This document shows positions 45,055-55,440 of a stretch of DNA of 64,000 bases, piece by piece; the first letter of the stretch is position 1; each line of letters starts with the position of its first letter. The DNA comes from Yersinia alsatica (GTDB lineage: Bacteria; Pseudomonadota; Gammaproteobacteria; Enterobacterales; Enterobacteriaceae), in contig NZ_CABHWW010000039.1 of NCBI RefSeq assembly GCF_902170305.1, forward strand, positions 1-64,000, given 5' to 3'. Under the pieces are notes generated by a model that was given only the letters and a program-made list of their open reading frames with translations, ran no database searches and was not told the origin of the DNA. Position numbers and translations under genes: made by a program.

Positions 45055-46557
45055 ATGGACGTATTCAAGCAATCAGAAGTGTGGTTTGTGATCGGCAGTC
45101 AGAACCTGTATGGCCCTAAAACCCTGCAACAAGTTATGGATAATGCCCATCATGTCGTCAATAACCTGAACAGTGAGGCGGGTTTACCGGTCAAATTGGT
45201 GCTGAAACCTTTGGTCACCACACCGGATGAAATCACCGCCCTGTGCCGTGAAGCAAATTACGACACCGCCTGTATCGGCATCATGACTTGGCTGCATACC
45301 TTCTCACCTGCCAAAATGTGGATTGGTGGGTTGAGTATTCTGCATAAACCGTTACTGCAATTCCATACCCAGTTTAATGCCCAGATCCCGTGGGAAACCA
45401 TGGATATGGACTTTATGAACTTGAACCAAACAGCCCACGGTGGCCGTGAGTTTGGTTTTATCGGTGCCCGTATGCGCCAGCAACATAGTGTTATCACCGG
45501 CCATTGGCAGGATAAAGCGGCCCACCAGCGCATTGGTCAGTGGATGCGTGTCGCTGCCGCCAAACAGGAAAGCCAACAGCTCAAAGTGGCGCGTTTTGGC
45601 GACAATATGCGTGAAGTGGCCGTCACCGATGGGGATAAAGTTGCGGCGCAAATCCAGTTCGGCTACTCGGTAAATGCCTACGGCATCGGTGATTTGGTCA
45701 GCGTAGTGGATGCGGTCAGTCAAGGCGATATTGATGCTCTGGTTGAAGAGTATGAGGCAACCTATCGCTTGACTGATGCGGTGAAATTGCACGGCAATAA
45801 ACGTGAAAACCTGCTGGATGCGGCACGCATTGAGCTGGGTATGAAGCGCTTCCTTGAGCAAGGCGGCTTTAAAGCCTTTACCACCAACTTTGAAAACTTG
45901 TATGGCCTGAAACAGTTACCGGGGTTAGCGGTTCAACGTCTCATGCAACAAGGCTATGGTTTTGGTGGCGAAGGCGACTGGAAAACTGCGGCGCTGTTGC
46001 GCATTCTGAAAGTGATGGGAACCGGCCTGAAAGGCGGGACGTCCTTTATGGAGGATTATACCTATAACTTCCAGCCGGATAATGACTTGGTGGTTGGCTC
46101 TCATATGCTGGAAGTGTGCCCATCGATCGCCAAAGAAGAGAAACCGCTGCTGGATGTACAACATTTGGGTATTGGCGGCAAAGCAGACCCGGCGCGTTTG
46201 ATCTTCTCGACCCCCGCTGGCCCGGCATTGAATGCTAGCCTGATTGATATGGGTAACCGCTTCCGCTTACTGGTCAATGTGGTTGATACCGTTGAGCAGC
46301 CGCACCCGCTGCCAAAACTGCCGGTCGCTCGCGCTATCTGGCAAGCCCAACCGTCACTGGCAACCGCCGCCGAAGCCTGGATTATTGCCGGTGGCGCGCA
46401 TCATACCGTGTTCTCTCAAGCTATCGGTGTCGATGAATTGCGCCTGTATGCCGAGATGCACGGGATTGAATTCCTGCTGATCGATAATGACACCACTTTG
46501 CCAGCGTTTAAAAATGAAATCCGCTGGAATGAAGTCTATTATCACCTGAATCATTGA
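45055..46557 (+). CDS. araA: AraA, L-arabinose isomerase
   Basis: A 500-residue manganese enzyme that isomerises L-arabinose to L-ribulose. It matches E. coli AraA throughout ([80 protein letters not shown]). Metal ligands Glu and His are within those blocks. The ATG at 45055 has TTGGAG six bases upstream; a TTG at 45043 is in frame but lies in the ribosome-binding site. It is the last gene of the araBA unit; short repeats and a terminator follow. Confidence 0.97.
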   Translation: MDVFKQSEVWFVIGSQNLYGPKTLQQVMDNAHHVVNNLNSEAGLPVKLVLKPLVTTPDEITALCREANYDTACIGIMTWLHTFSPAKMWIGGLSILHKPLLQFHTQFNAQIPWETMDMDFMNLNQTAHGGREFGFIGARMRQQHSVITGHWQDKAAHQRIGQWMRVAAAKQESQQLKVARFGDNMREVAVTDGDKVAAQIQFGYSVNAYGIGDLVSVVDAVSQGDIDALVEEYEATYRLTDAVKLHGNKRENLLDAARIELGMKRFLEQGGFKAFTTNFENLYGLKQLPGLAVQRLMQQGYGFGGEGDWKTAALLRILKVMGTGLKGGTSFMEDYTYNFQPDNDLVVGSHMLEVCPSIAKEEKPLLDVQHLGIGGKADPARLIFSTPAGPALNASLIDMGNRFRLLVNVVDTVEQPHPLPKLPVARAIWQAQPSLATAAEAWIIAGGAHHTVFSQAIGVDELRLYAEMHGIEFLLIDNDTTLPAFKNEIRWNEVYYHLNH

Positions 46558-46595
46558 GTTACGTGCAATAACAACTTAGCTTTTTGATTATCAAC

Positions 46596-46628
46596 GCCGT
46601 AAACAATGCCGTAAACAATGCCGTAAAC
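46596..46628 (+). repeat. 12-base tandem repeat after araA (2.75 copies)
   Basis: The unit GCCGTAAACAAT occurs at 46596-46607 and 46608-46619, with a partial third copy to 46628. It lies between the araA stop and the terminator. It looks like simple slippage; no function is evident. Confidence 0.85.
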
Positions 46629-46631
46629 TCC

Positions 46632-46654
46632 GGGGGCTTCACCGCCCCCTTATT
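46632..46654 (+). terminator. GC-rich terminator after araA
   Basis: The arms GGGGGC (46632-46637) and GCCCCC (46644-46649) with a TTCACC loop are followed by TTATT. It probably ends the araBA transcript. Confidence 0.75.
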
Positions 46655-46679
46655 ATCTGCTGTTTCCAATCCCCTGCTT

Positions 46680-47825
46680 CTAACGCTTTGGCCAGCACCA
46701 CTCAGGCGTAGTTTCTTGCTGTATGGTTGTTTCACTGAGTTGCTTAGCCAGCAAAAAATGACGGCAATTCTCTTCCTGCTGCAATGCCGCCACCAACCCG
46801 GCAGCATGAGAAACCACAATCACTTGAGTGTGTTGCGCCGCCTGAGCAATCAACCGGGCTAAGGGTTGCAGCAAATCGGCATGCAGACTGATTTCCGGTT
46901 CGTTCAGAATCATCATCTCGGGGGGACGTGGCGAGAGTAATGCTGCCACCAGCAACAAATAGCGCAAAGTGCCATCTGACAACTCCGCCACTTTAAGCGG
47001 CCTCAGCAAACCCTGTTGCGACAGCAGAATCTCAAAATTGGGTAGGATTTCCAGAGTGGTGCCGGGGAAAGCATCGGCAATGGTATAGTTCAGCGCGGCG
47101 GAATCGCCTATTTCGATGATGGTTTGCAGTGCAGCAGCCAGATCTGCGCCATCACTGGCGAGTACCGGCGTATAAGTTCCGACTTGCGGTTGGCGTGCCG
47201 GTGCATAGCGATCGGTGCGTAAATTGTCATAAAAACGCCATGCCCGCATGCGTTCGCGCATCACCAGAATCTCCGGGGCATCACGCGGATCAGTACCGTG
47301 CGTCATCATGCTGTCATAGGGAGCCAGTCCGTGATGTGCCTCCTGCCAAATACCGCGCTCATCACGAATACGAATACTCGGGCCACGGCGTTCAGCGAAA
47401 ACATTGCTGTGGTGCAGTGTGTCGCCGCACCACAGGCTTTCAATCTTAATTTCGGGATCTTTGGCAAAATAGGATTCTGTCGGGGGCGCTAATCCTAAAT
47501 CAATGGCATAACCGTAGTCTTCACCAGAAAACCCCAATTTCAAGCCGACCGGATGATGACGCACCACACCCTGAATAGGTTGCTCCCCGCGTTTCACTGC
47601 TGTGGAGAATGATTCAGGCCCGGCCCAGAGTGTGGATTGCAATCCGCCCTCGGTGGCCAGTGATTGAATAATCCGCCCCTGACCAATATCGGACAGCAAT
47701 CTTAGCGCCCGATAGAGGCTGGATTTTCCGCTGCCATTCGCCCCGGTAATCACATTCAATTGACCTAATTCAAGCACCACATCGCGTAAAGAGCGATAAC
47801 CAGAGATAGCAAGCCGAGTAATCAT
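46680..47825 (-). CDS. Stand-alone AAA ATPase (RecF/SMC-like AAA_21 type)
   Basis: A 381-residue predicted ATPase. Walker A GANGSGKSS lies at residues 29-37. The ABC-like signature LSDGTLRYLLL is at about 285, Walker B MMILNEPE follows, and then VIVVSHAAGLV with a switch His. This order is typical of SMC/RecF/OLD-related ATPases that work on DNA or as part of defence and repair systems. There is no fused TOPRIM nuclease and no partner gene alongside, so its role is open. It is convergent with araA, and the yjhI gene lies divergently on its 5' side. Confidence 0.8.
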   Translation of the reverse strand: MITRLAISGYRSLRDVVLELGQLNVITGANGSGKSSLYRALRLLSDIGQGRIIQSLATEGGLQSTLWAGPESFSTAVKRGEQPIQGVVRHHPVGLKLGFSGEDYGYAIDLGLAPPTESYFAKDPEIKIESLWCGDTLHHSNVFAERRGPSIRIRDERGIWQEAHHGLAPYDSMMTHGTDPRDAPEILVMRERMRAWRFYDNLRTDRYAPARQPQVGTYTPVLASDGADLAAALQTIIEIGDSAALNYTIADAFPGTTLEILPNFEILLSQQGLLRPLKVAELSDGTLRYLLLVAALLSPRPPEMMILNEPEISLHADLLQPLARLIAQAAQHTQVIVVSHAAGLVAALQQEENCRHFLLAKQLSETTIQQETTPEWCWPKR

Positions 47826-48011
47826 AATCCTCTCTTTTGAAATAACCTGTCCCGCGCTAACCGAGCCATTGATTATAGAAATCCACCCGGTTCATGTTAC
47901 TTCAGTGTAAAGCGGTAGAATATAGGCAAAACTTTAGGTTAAATTGATTTTTAATTTTGGAAGTAGTAGTGTTGAACTACGTATAATTACATAAAAATCA
48001 GACGGTTTGTT

Positions 48012-48773
48012 ATGCCAATCATTCAATCTGTTGAGCGTGCTTTACGCATTCTGGATCTTTTCGATGAACACTCTACCGAATTAAAGATTACCGAGATCAG
48101 TACCCTGATGGGGCTGCATAAAAGTACACTTCATTCTTTACTAAAAACACTTCAAGCCCAAGGTTATATCAGCCAAAACCCCGACAACGGAAAGTATCGT
48201 TTGGGCATGAAGCTGGTAGAGCGTGGGGATTTTGTTGTTCATTCGATCGACATCAGGCAAAAAGCTAATAATTATCTGGTTGATTTATCAGTAAAAACAG
48301 GTCAAACCACGCATTTAGGTATCCTTGATGGCAAAGAAGGTGTTTATATCGACAAGGTCGAGGGTAAAAAAGCCATTATTACTTATTCCAGAATAGGTCG
48401 TCGGCTCCCTATCCACTCCACGGCGATTGGTAAGGTGCTGATAGCTTTCAAAAATCAAAATGAAATTGACGCGCTGCTAAAAGATTATCTCTACACCAAG
48501 CAGACAGAACAGTCGATTACCGATAGTAAGCAATTTCTTGCAGAACTTGAGCAGGTCAGAGTTTTGGGTTACGCCGTCGATAATCAAGAGAATGAACAAG
48601 GTGTAAAATGTGCTTCCGTGCCTATTTGGAATCACGAGAAGCGGGTTATCGCGGCAATAAGTATTTCTACCTTGATTGCACGTGTCAATGATCAAGAACT
48701 ACAGGAATATATAGAATTATTGAAAACTGCCGGACATGAGTTATCGCAACAATTAGGTTTTAAAAATAGTTAA
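48012..48773 (+). CDS. yjhI: IclR-family regulator YjhI-like
   Basis: A 253-residue IclR regulator. The winged helix is at residues ~3-65 (SVERALRILDLFDEH, then TEISTLMGLHKSTLHSLLKTLQAQGYI), and the IclR effector domain spans ~75-250 (RIGRRLPIHSTAIGKVLIAF). It is convergent with a GntP-YjhG-YjhH set, the same gene content as the E. coli yjhF-yjhG-yjhH-yjhI cluster, so it probably represses that operon until a sugar acid or its 2-keto-3-deoxy derivative is present. A palindrome upstream of yjhH is a candidate site. Confidence 0.82.
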   Translation: MPIIQSVERALRILDLFDEHSTELKITEISTLMGLHKSTLHSLLKTLQAQGYISQNPDNGKYRLGMKLVERGDFVVHSIDIRQKANNYLVDLSVKTGQTTHLGILDGKEGVYIDKVEGKKAIITYSRIGRRLPIHSTAIGKVLIAFKNQNEIDALLKDYLYTKQTEQSITDSKQFLAELEQVRVLGYAVDNQENEQGVKCASVPIWNHEKRVIAAISISTLIARVNDQELQEYIELLKTAGHELSQQLGFKNS

Positions 48774-48856
48774 TCTTTAAAAATAATTAATTTTTGAAAG
48801 TGGTTAAATTAAAAAAAACCGAACACAAATATCACCTATCAATGTTAGAAAATAAT

Positions 48857-48897
48857 AATAAACCAGTAATAGCGCATAGGTATATTACTGGTTTATT
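48857..48897. terminator. Bidirectional terminator between yjhI and yjhF
   Basis: Perfect 15-base arms (48857-48871 and 48883-48897; AATAAACCAGTAATA and its complement) lie between convergent genes. The stem is A/T-rich at its base, which supplies T tracts on both strands. Confidence 0.85.
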
Positions 48898-48937
48898 CAA
48901 CCGGTTTATTTTAGAGCTTATCTATCAGACGATAGTT

Positions 48938-50284
48938 TTATATAAAAGAATTGAGTAACAAGATGAAACATAACCCAGATACCGAGACAATGGTTGAAAG
49001 AATTGTCCAAGTACCAAATGTTTCTTTCATGGTTAAGCCAAAATATTCTTTAATCATCCAAAAACCAGCATCATTAACATGAGAAGCAATCGCACTTCCT
49101 GCACCTGTCGCCAGTGTTACCAAAGCCAGATTAGCATCGTGCTGTCCGAGTGTTGGTAGAACGAGCCCGGCAGTAGAGATAGCCGCTACCGTCGCTGAAC
49201 CAAGCGAAATCCGTAAAATTGCGGCAACGCCCCAGGCGAGAATAATAGGTGACGCCGAACTACCGGCAAATAAATCAGCGACATACTGCCCGACACCGCC
49301 ATCAATCAGTACCTGCTTGAAAGCACCACCGCCACCAATGATTAGCAGCATCATACCGATACTGGCAACAGCGGAAGAACAAGACCCCATCAGATTTGTG
49401 ATTGAGATTTTACGAGACAATCCCATGCTATAAATGGCAAACAGCAAGGAGAGCAACATGGCAACCGAGGCATTACCAATTAACTGAATGGTCGTGATAA
49501 ATGCATTATCCGGTAACTTAATTTCTTGCTGAATCATTGTAATAATGGTTGCTACCGACATTAGAATAACCGGAAGCATGGCAGTAAAGACACTGATCTT
49601 AAACCCTGGGGTGTCATCCAGGTTAAATGTTTTTTGCTCACCCAAAGAGGCAATATTGCCCACTCTTTTGAATCCATCAGGAACGATTTTTTTAGCCAGT
49701 TTGTTAAACACCGGACCGGCAAGAATAACGGTGGGGATCCCGACAATAATGCCATAAAGCAGGACGGAGCCAATATCAGCACCATACTCGGCGGCAATCA
49801 TGGTGGGTCCTGGGTGCGGCGGTAGGAAACCATGAGTAACCAGTAATGCTGAAGCCATCGGTATGCCAAGATGCAATATTGAAACTTTCAGCTGCTTGGC
49901 AATAGTGAACACAATCGGAATCAATAATACTAAGCCGACCTCGAAGAACAGTGCAATACCAACAATAAATGAGGCAACCACAACCGCCCATTGAATGTTT
50001 TTCTCGCCAAATTTGTTAATCAGGGTTATTGCAATACGTTGAGCACCGCCTGCATCTGCAATTAATCGCCCTAACATTGCCCCAATACCAAAGATTAAAG
50101 CAATGTGGCCAAGAGTTCCCCCTAGCCCTCCTTCGATTGATTTAACAATTTTATTGAGTGGTATCCCTAAAGCTAATGCTACACCGAATGAAACAATAAT
50201 AAGGGAGACGAAAGTATTTAACTTAAATCGCATAATGAGGATGAGTAAAGCAATGATCCCCATCACTACTATTAGTAATGGCAT
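48938..50284 (-). CDS. yjhF: GntP-family sugar-acid:proton symporter (YjhF-like)
   Basis: A 448-residue polytopic permease of the gluconate transporter family. It shows [53 protein letters not shown], and [24 protein letters not shown], which are GntP hallmarks. It should import an aldonate such as gluconate or xylonate with protons. It is the last gene of a yjhH-yjhG-yjhF operon, with a 241-base gap after yjhG that could hold a secondary promoter. Confidence 0.88.
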   Translation of the reverse strand: MPLLIVVMGIIALLILIMRFKLNTFVSLIIVSFGVALALGIPLNKIVKSIEGGLGGTLGHIALIFGIGAMLGRLIADAGGAQRIAITLINKFGEKNIQWAVVVASFIVGIALFFEVGLVLLIPIVFTIAKQLKVSILHLGIPMASALLVTHGFLPPHPGPTMIAAEYGADIGSVLLYGIIVGIPTVILAGPVFNKLAKKIVPDGFKRVGNIASLGEQKTFNLDDTPGFKISVFTAMLPVILMSVATIITMIQQEIKLPDNAFITTIQLIGNASVAMLLSLLFAIYSMGLSRKISITNLMGSCSSAVASIGMMLLIIGGGGAFKQVLIDGGVGQYVADLFAGSSASPIILAWGVAAILRISLGSATVAAISTAGLVLPTLGQHDANLALVTLATGAGSAIASHVNDAGFWMIKEYFGLTMKETFGTWTILSTIVSVSGLCFILLLNSFI

Positions 50285-50525
50285 AATAAACCCTCGGATT
50301 AGAAAGTATTAAAAATTAAATTTTTTCTTATATATCAAGGGAAGCCCTATAATTAAATTTATAGAGCGTCCTATTATAATAATGGATGCAGTAAATAATT
50401 CAGTTCTTACTTTTCTTAATTATAAGTAAGGAATAACACTAGCTATAGATTATTCACTTATAATAATCTCATCGCCATATATGAATTCTTTATTGCATAA
50501 CATGCCCTGGTGTTGGCTTTAAATT

Positions 50526-52514
50526 TTAATTTATTTCCTTTTTGGCTTTATCGGCCAATGTTTGTTGTCCTACGGATATAACTTCGATAATTTTGTCTAC
50601 GTCATAAATACTCCCAGTCCATGTACCGCCGCTCACAGATTGAAGCGCTGCCCATAAACGCGTATCGTCAGGTAAATCAGCATGAGGTTTCAGATCAGGA
50701 TGTAGCGATCTTTTTTCCAGAACTGCCGCTGCATCAGTGAAAGAGAGCGGATTATCTTCGGTACCGATAAAGTTAATTGAGCCGACTAAATTATTACGAT
50801 CAATGATCATTTCAATTATGTCACCATCTCTTAACTTACCAATAGGCCCGCCGACTAAAGCTTCTGGCCCTATATGACCAACACAAGCTCCGGTAGAAAC
50901 TCCAGAAAAACGCGCGTCAGTCAGTAAGGAAACATATTTACCGTAAGATAAATGCTTAAGGGATGAAGTTAATTGATAAGTTTCTTCCATTCCCGTACCT
51001 GACGGGCCACCGCCGATAACAACCATAATATCGCCAGAGTGGATCTCGCCATGTTTGATCGCCGCTATGGCGGCTTTTTCGGAGGTGAAAACCTTAGCTT
51101 TGCCGGTATGGCTGTAAATACCATCTTCACCAACGACAGCAGCATCAATTGCCGTGGATTTGATCACTGCACCCTCGGGAGCAATATTTCCGGTTGGGAA
51201 AGTGATTGTTGATGTGAGTCCCCTACTTTTAGCTTGCTCGGGGCTCATAATAACCTCGTCGGGATTGACGCCATCAAGCTCCAGCAATCGCTGTTTCAAT
51301 CGTTCACGCCGTTCAGAAGCCTCCCACCAGTCAAGATTTTTGCCCAATGTTTCACCGGTGACTGTCATAACATCTTCATGCAATAGGCCCAGTTTACGTA
51401 AATGCAGCATGACTTCCGGCACACCACCGGCAAGGAAAGCGCGGACTGTTGGATGATAAACTGGACCATTGGGTAAAACACTCACCAAGCGCGGCACCCG
51501 CTTATTAATGGCAGTCCAATCTTCAACCGTCGGAATTTTACATTTTGCGGCATGTGCAATCGCGGGTATATGTAAGAGTAAATTGGTTGAACCGCCAAAC
51601 GCCGCATGGATTGTCATCGCATTTTCAATAGCTTTATCGGTGATAATGTCTTTGGTAGTTATGCCTTTCTGTTTAAGGACTAATACTGCGCGCGCGGATT
51701 GTTTAGCAACCTCGAGCCATATTGGTTGACCTGAAGGGGCTAATGCCGAATGAGGTAAAGCGAGCCCCAGCCCTTCAGCCACAACTTGCGAGGTACCCGC
51801 CGTGCCTAAAAATTGACATCCTCCTCCCGGCGAAGCGCAAGCTCTGCAACCTAATTCTGCGGCCTCTTGCAAGGTAAGTTCGCCATTAGCAAACCGCGCA
51901 CCAATAGTCTGAACTTTACCGGCATCCTCACCTTTGGTCGGCGGTAATGTCGCCCCGCCAGGAACAATGATTGTCGGTAAATCATGCATGGCAGCGAGGG
52001 CAATCATCATCGCTGGTAAACCTTTATCGCAAGTTGCTACGCCAATAACGGCTTTACGCGTAGGTAATGAACGAATCAACCGGCGAAAAACAATAGCGGC
52101 ATCATTCCGATAAGGTAAAGAATCAAACATGCCTATGGTGCCTTGCGAACGTCCATCGCAAGGGTCACTGATATAAGCTGCATAAGGAATACCTTTGGCT
52201 TTGGTTATTTCTTCTGCGGCGGCCGTCATTTGCAAACCAATTTCCCAATGCCCGGTATGGTAACCTAAGGCTATTGGTGAACCATCGTGAGCACGAATCC
52301 CGCCTTGAGTGCCTAATATCAAGACTTCTGTGCCTAATAATTTATTAGGGTCCCATCCCATCCCGGTATTTAGCGTCAAAGCAAAAATGTTCCCGCTCGG
52401 GGAGTCAATCAACATTTCTGGTGTTAAAGGAAGTTCTCCCTTAGGACCTTCGGCATGGGTTTCAATATCGTATATTTTGCTGTTTTCATTATTGAAAATA
52501 TATTTTATAGACAT
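50526..52514 (-). CDS. yjhG: IlvD/Edd-family sugar-acid dehydratase YjhG/YagF (xylonate dehydratase)
   Basis: A 662-residue iron-sulfur dehydratase that matches E. coli YjhG and YagF, which dehydrate D-xylonate to 2-keto-3-deoxy-D-xylonate. Candidate cluster ligands are the Cys in [23 protein letters not shown] and [35 protein letters not shown] and [20 protein letters not shown] are family signatures. A GTG at 52526 is in frame; the ATG at 52514 gives [12 protein letters not shown] and is preferred, although the ribosome-binding site is weak. It lies between the aldolase (yjhH) and permease (yjhF) genes. Confidence 0.9.
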   Translation of the reverse strand: MSIKYIFNNENSKIYDIETHAEGPKGELPLTPEMLIDSPSGNIFALTLNTGMGWDPNKLLGTEVLILGTQGGIRAHDGSPIALGYHTGHWEIGLQMTAAAEEITKAKGIPYAAYISDPCDGRSQGTIGMFDSLPYRNDAAIVFRRLIRSLPTRKAVIGVATCDKGLPAMMIALAAMHDLPTIIVPGGATLPPTKGEDAGKVQTIGARFANGELTLQEAAELGCRACASPGGGCQFLGTAGTSQVVAEGLGLALPHSALAPSGQPIWLEVAKQSARAVLVLKQKGITTKDIITDKAIENAMTIHAAFGGSTNLLLHIPAIAHAAKCKIPTVEDWTAINKRVPRLVSVLPNGPVYHPTVRAFLAGGVPEVMLHLRKLGLLHEDVMTVTGETLGKNLDWWEASERRERLKQRLLELDGVNPDEVIMSPEQAKSRGLTSTITFPTGNIAPEGAVIKSTAIDAAVVGEDGIYSHTGKAKVFTSEKAAIAAIKHGEIHSGDIMVVIGGGPSGTGMEETYQLTSSLKHLSYGKYVSLLTDARFSGVSTGACVGHIGPEALVGGPIGKLRDGDIIEMIIDRNNLVGSINFIGTEDNPLSFTDAAAVLEKRSLHPDLKPHADLPDDTRLWAALQSVSGGTWTGSIYDVDKIIEVISVGQQTLADKAKKEIN

Positions 52515-52606
52515 AAGCAACACCACTCATTTAAACCGCACTGTATCGACTTCGTTAAAGTCGTCTGGTGATGACATATCAGACTAGATATTGAGGTTTA
52601 ATATCA

Positions 52607-53518
52607 CTATCTGACAATATTGGCATTTTGTAAAATACGCTTAACTTGTTCTCTTTTTTCCTCACTCAGGGGTCGGGTTGGCGGTAATGAATAAGTGGAA
52701 ATATCCTGTCCACATAATTTCATTGCTTCTTTAACAACATTGACAAAAGGTGAATCAATCTTATAAATCAATGGCAACTGTAACAGTGTTTTATGTAACT
52801 CTGCGGCTTGGCCCAAATCCCCAGAAGAAAATGCCTGGAAAATATCAATCGACAATTCCGGTACAAAATTAGCACTGGCGGAAATGGCGCCGTCGCCCCC
52901 GAGCAACAGGGTATTTAATAGATGGTCATCAAAACCACAGAATACTGAGAAATTCGGATGTTCGTCTTTAAGAGAAAAAATCATTTCACGAAGATGAGCG
53001 ATGGAGTCAATCGTTTCCTTGATACCAACAATATTAATATTCTTATCAACGAGTGATTTAACAAACGCTGGAGAAAGATCCTGTCCAGTTAAATTGGGGA
53101 AGTTATATAAAATGACAGGTAAATCAACGGATGAGGAAACCTCACTAAAATAGTTAAATAAATTATCTTCAGTCAATTGCCAATAATAGGGATTGATAAC
53201 AACAATCCCACTCGCGCCAATTGATTGAGCGTGAGTACTTAGCTCAATGGCTTCTCGGGTATTGGTACTTCCGGTACCAATTAATGTCGGGACACGTTTG
53301 TCTACATAATTAACCGAAAACTCAGCAACTTGCTTTCTCTCTTCAGTGGACATTTGTGAAAATTCGCCCCCAGTGCCGAGAAAAAATAACCCATCAACCC
53401 CTGAGCGGATTAGGAAGTCAATTACCCCCCCCATTCTCACTTTGTCCAATATGCCATCATCGGTAAACAGGGTGGATACCGGTGGAATTATCCCTGAGAA
53501 CTGCTTGGTTTTATTCAT
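52607..53518 (-). CDS. yjhH: DHDPS/NAL-family 2-keto-3-deoxy sugar-acid aldolase YjhH/YagE
   Basis: A 303-residue class I aldolase of the dihydrodipicolinate synthase family. The Schiff-base Lys is in NIVGIKETIDS, the Tyr in PVILYNFPNLTGQ, and the GTGGEFSQMSTEERKQV carboxylate-binding loop is near residue 45. The E. coli relatives YjhH and YagE cleave 2-keto-3-deoxy-pentonates or -gluconate to pyruvate and an aldehyde. First gene of the operon with yjhG and yjhF; together they import and degrade a C5 or C6 aldonate. Confidence 0.9.
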   Translation of the reverse strand: MNKTKQFSGIIPPVSTLFTDDGILDKVRMGGVIDFLIRSGVDGLFFLGTGGEFSQMSTEERKQVAEFSVNYVDKRVPTLIGTGSTNTREAIELSTHAQSIGASGIVVINPYYWQLTEDNLFNYFSEVSSSVDLPVILYNFPNLTGQDLSPAFVKSLVDKNINIVGIKETIDSIAHLREMIFSLKDEHPNFSVFCGFDDHLLNTLLLGGDGAISASANFVPELSIDIFQAFSSGDLGQAAELHKTLLQLPLIYKIDSPFVNVVKEAMKLCGQDISTYSLPPTRPLSEEKREQVKRILQNANIVR

Positions 53519-53600
53519 TCTAAAGCCTTATTGTTCGAAATGATGATGACGACAGTCTGTGTATCAATTTCCCAACAGATTGAGACATCCTTATTGTTTT

Positions 53601-53630
53601 GTTCTACATTATAGAACTTGGTTTTATAAT
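53601..53630. promoter_or_regulatory. Overlapping palindromes upstream of yjhH (candidate IclR-type operator)
   Basis: GTTCTA and TAGAAC arms (53601-53606, 53612-53617) flank five bases. They overlap a second inverted repeat with arms ATTATAGAAC (53608-53617) and GTTTTATAAT (53621-53630), one mismatch. The site is about 85-110 bases upstream of the yjhH ATG, suited to a repressor or activator such as YjhI. Confidence 0.5.
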
Positions 53631-53825
53631 GCACACTATGATATTGCGCCCGAATTTCTCAGGTGTAAATAGTCAAGCTTTATCTGCTTGTTCAATATCG
53701 ACTGTGGATCACAAAAAAATAATTGTCGCAAATAGGATCATCTCCGCGCCGCCACTCTCGTCAACAGGCACGGATATTCCCTGATAACTGGCCCTCAGCG
53801 CCGATACGTCAGATTCGCCCTCAAA

Positions 53826-53850
53826 CAGAAACCGGTTACAGAAACCGGTT
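53826..53850 (+). promoter_or_regulatory. Tandem AscG/GalR-type operators before the phospho-beta-glucosidase gene
   Basis: Two identical 12-base units CAGAAACCGGTT (53826-53837 and 53839-53850), separated by one base, each contain the palindrome AACCGGTT found in operators of LacI-family regulators such as AscG. They lie 82 bases before the ATG at 53932. No LacI gene is adjacent, so the regulator must act in trans. Confidence 0.65.
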
Positions 53851-53895
53851 GCATAAATAATGGATTCACGAATACACTGGTGGCAGATGCTCTAA

Positions 53896-55344
<1,449 letters not shown>

Positions 55345-55374
55345 TTAGCTGATAAATGTTAATAAATTAAAATG

Positions 55375-55402
55375 GCTGGGTGTAAATTCACACCCAGCTT
55401 TA
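55375..55402. terminator. Bidirectional terminator between the glucosidase and secretion genes
   Basis: Nine-base arms GCTGGGTGT (55375-55383) and ACACCCAGC (55390-55398) are followed by TTTAT on the plus strand. The minus strand reads CATTTTAATTT after the stem, so both convergent units can end here. Confidence 0.85.
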
Positions 55403-55440
55403 TGGCGATAAATGGAGAGGAAGCTTAGCCGCGATTGATG

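Noticed and set aside
45352-45861. 169-codon open frame antisense to araA
   Set aside because: It is a shadow of the highly conserved araA frame; no ribosome-binding site or recognisable domain, and codon patterns follow araA.
46596-46628. Tandem 12-base repeat considered as a CRISPR or iteron array
   Set aside because: There are fewer than three copies, no spacers, and no cas or rep genes; it fits replication slippage.
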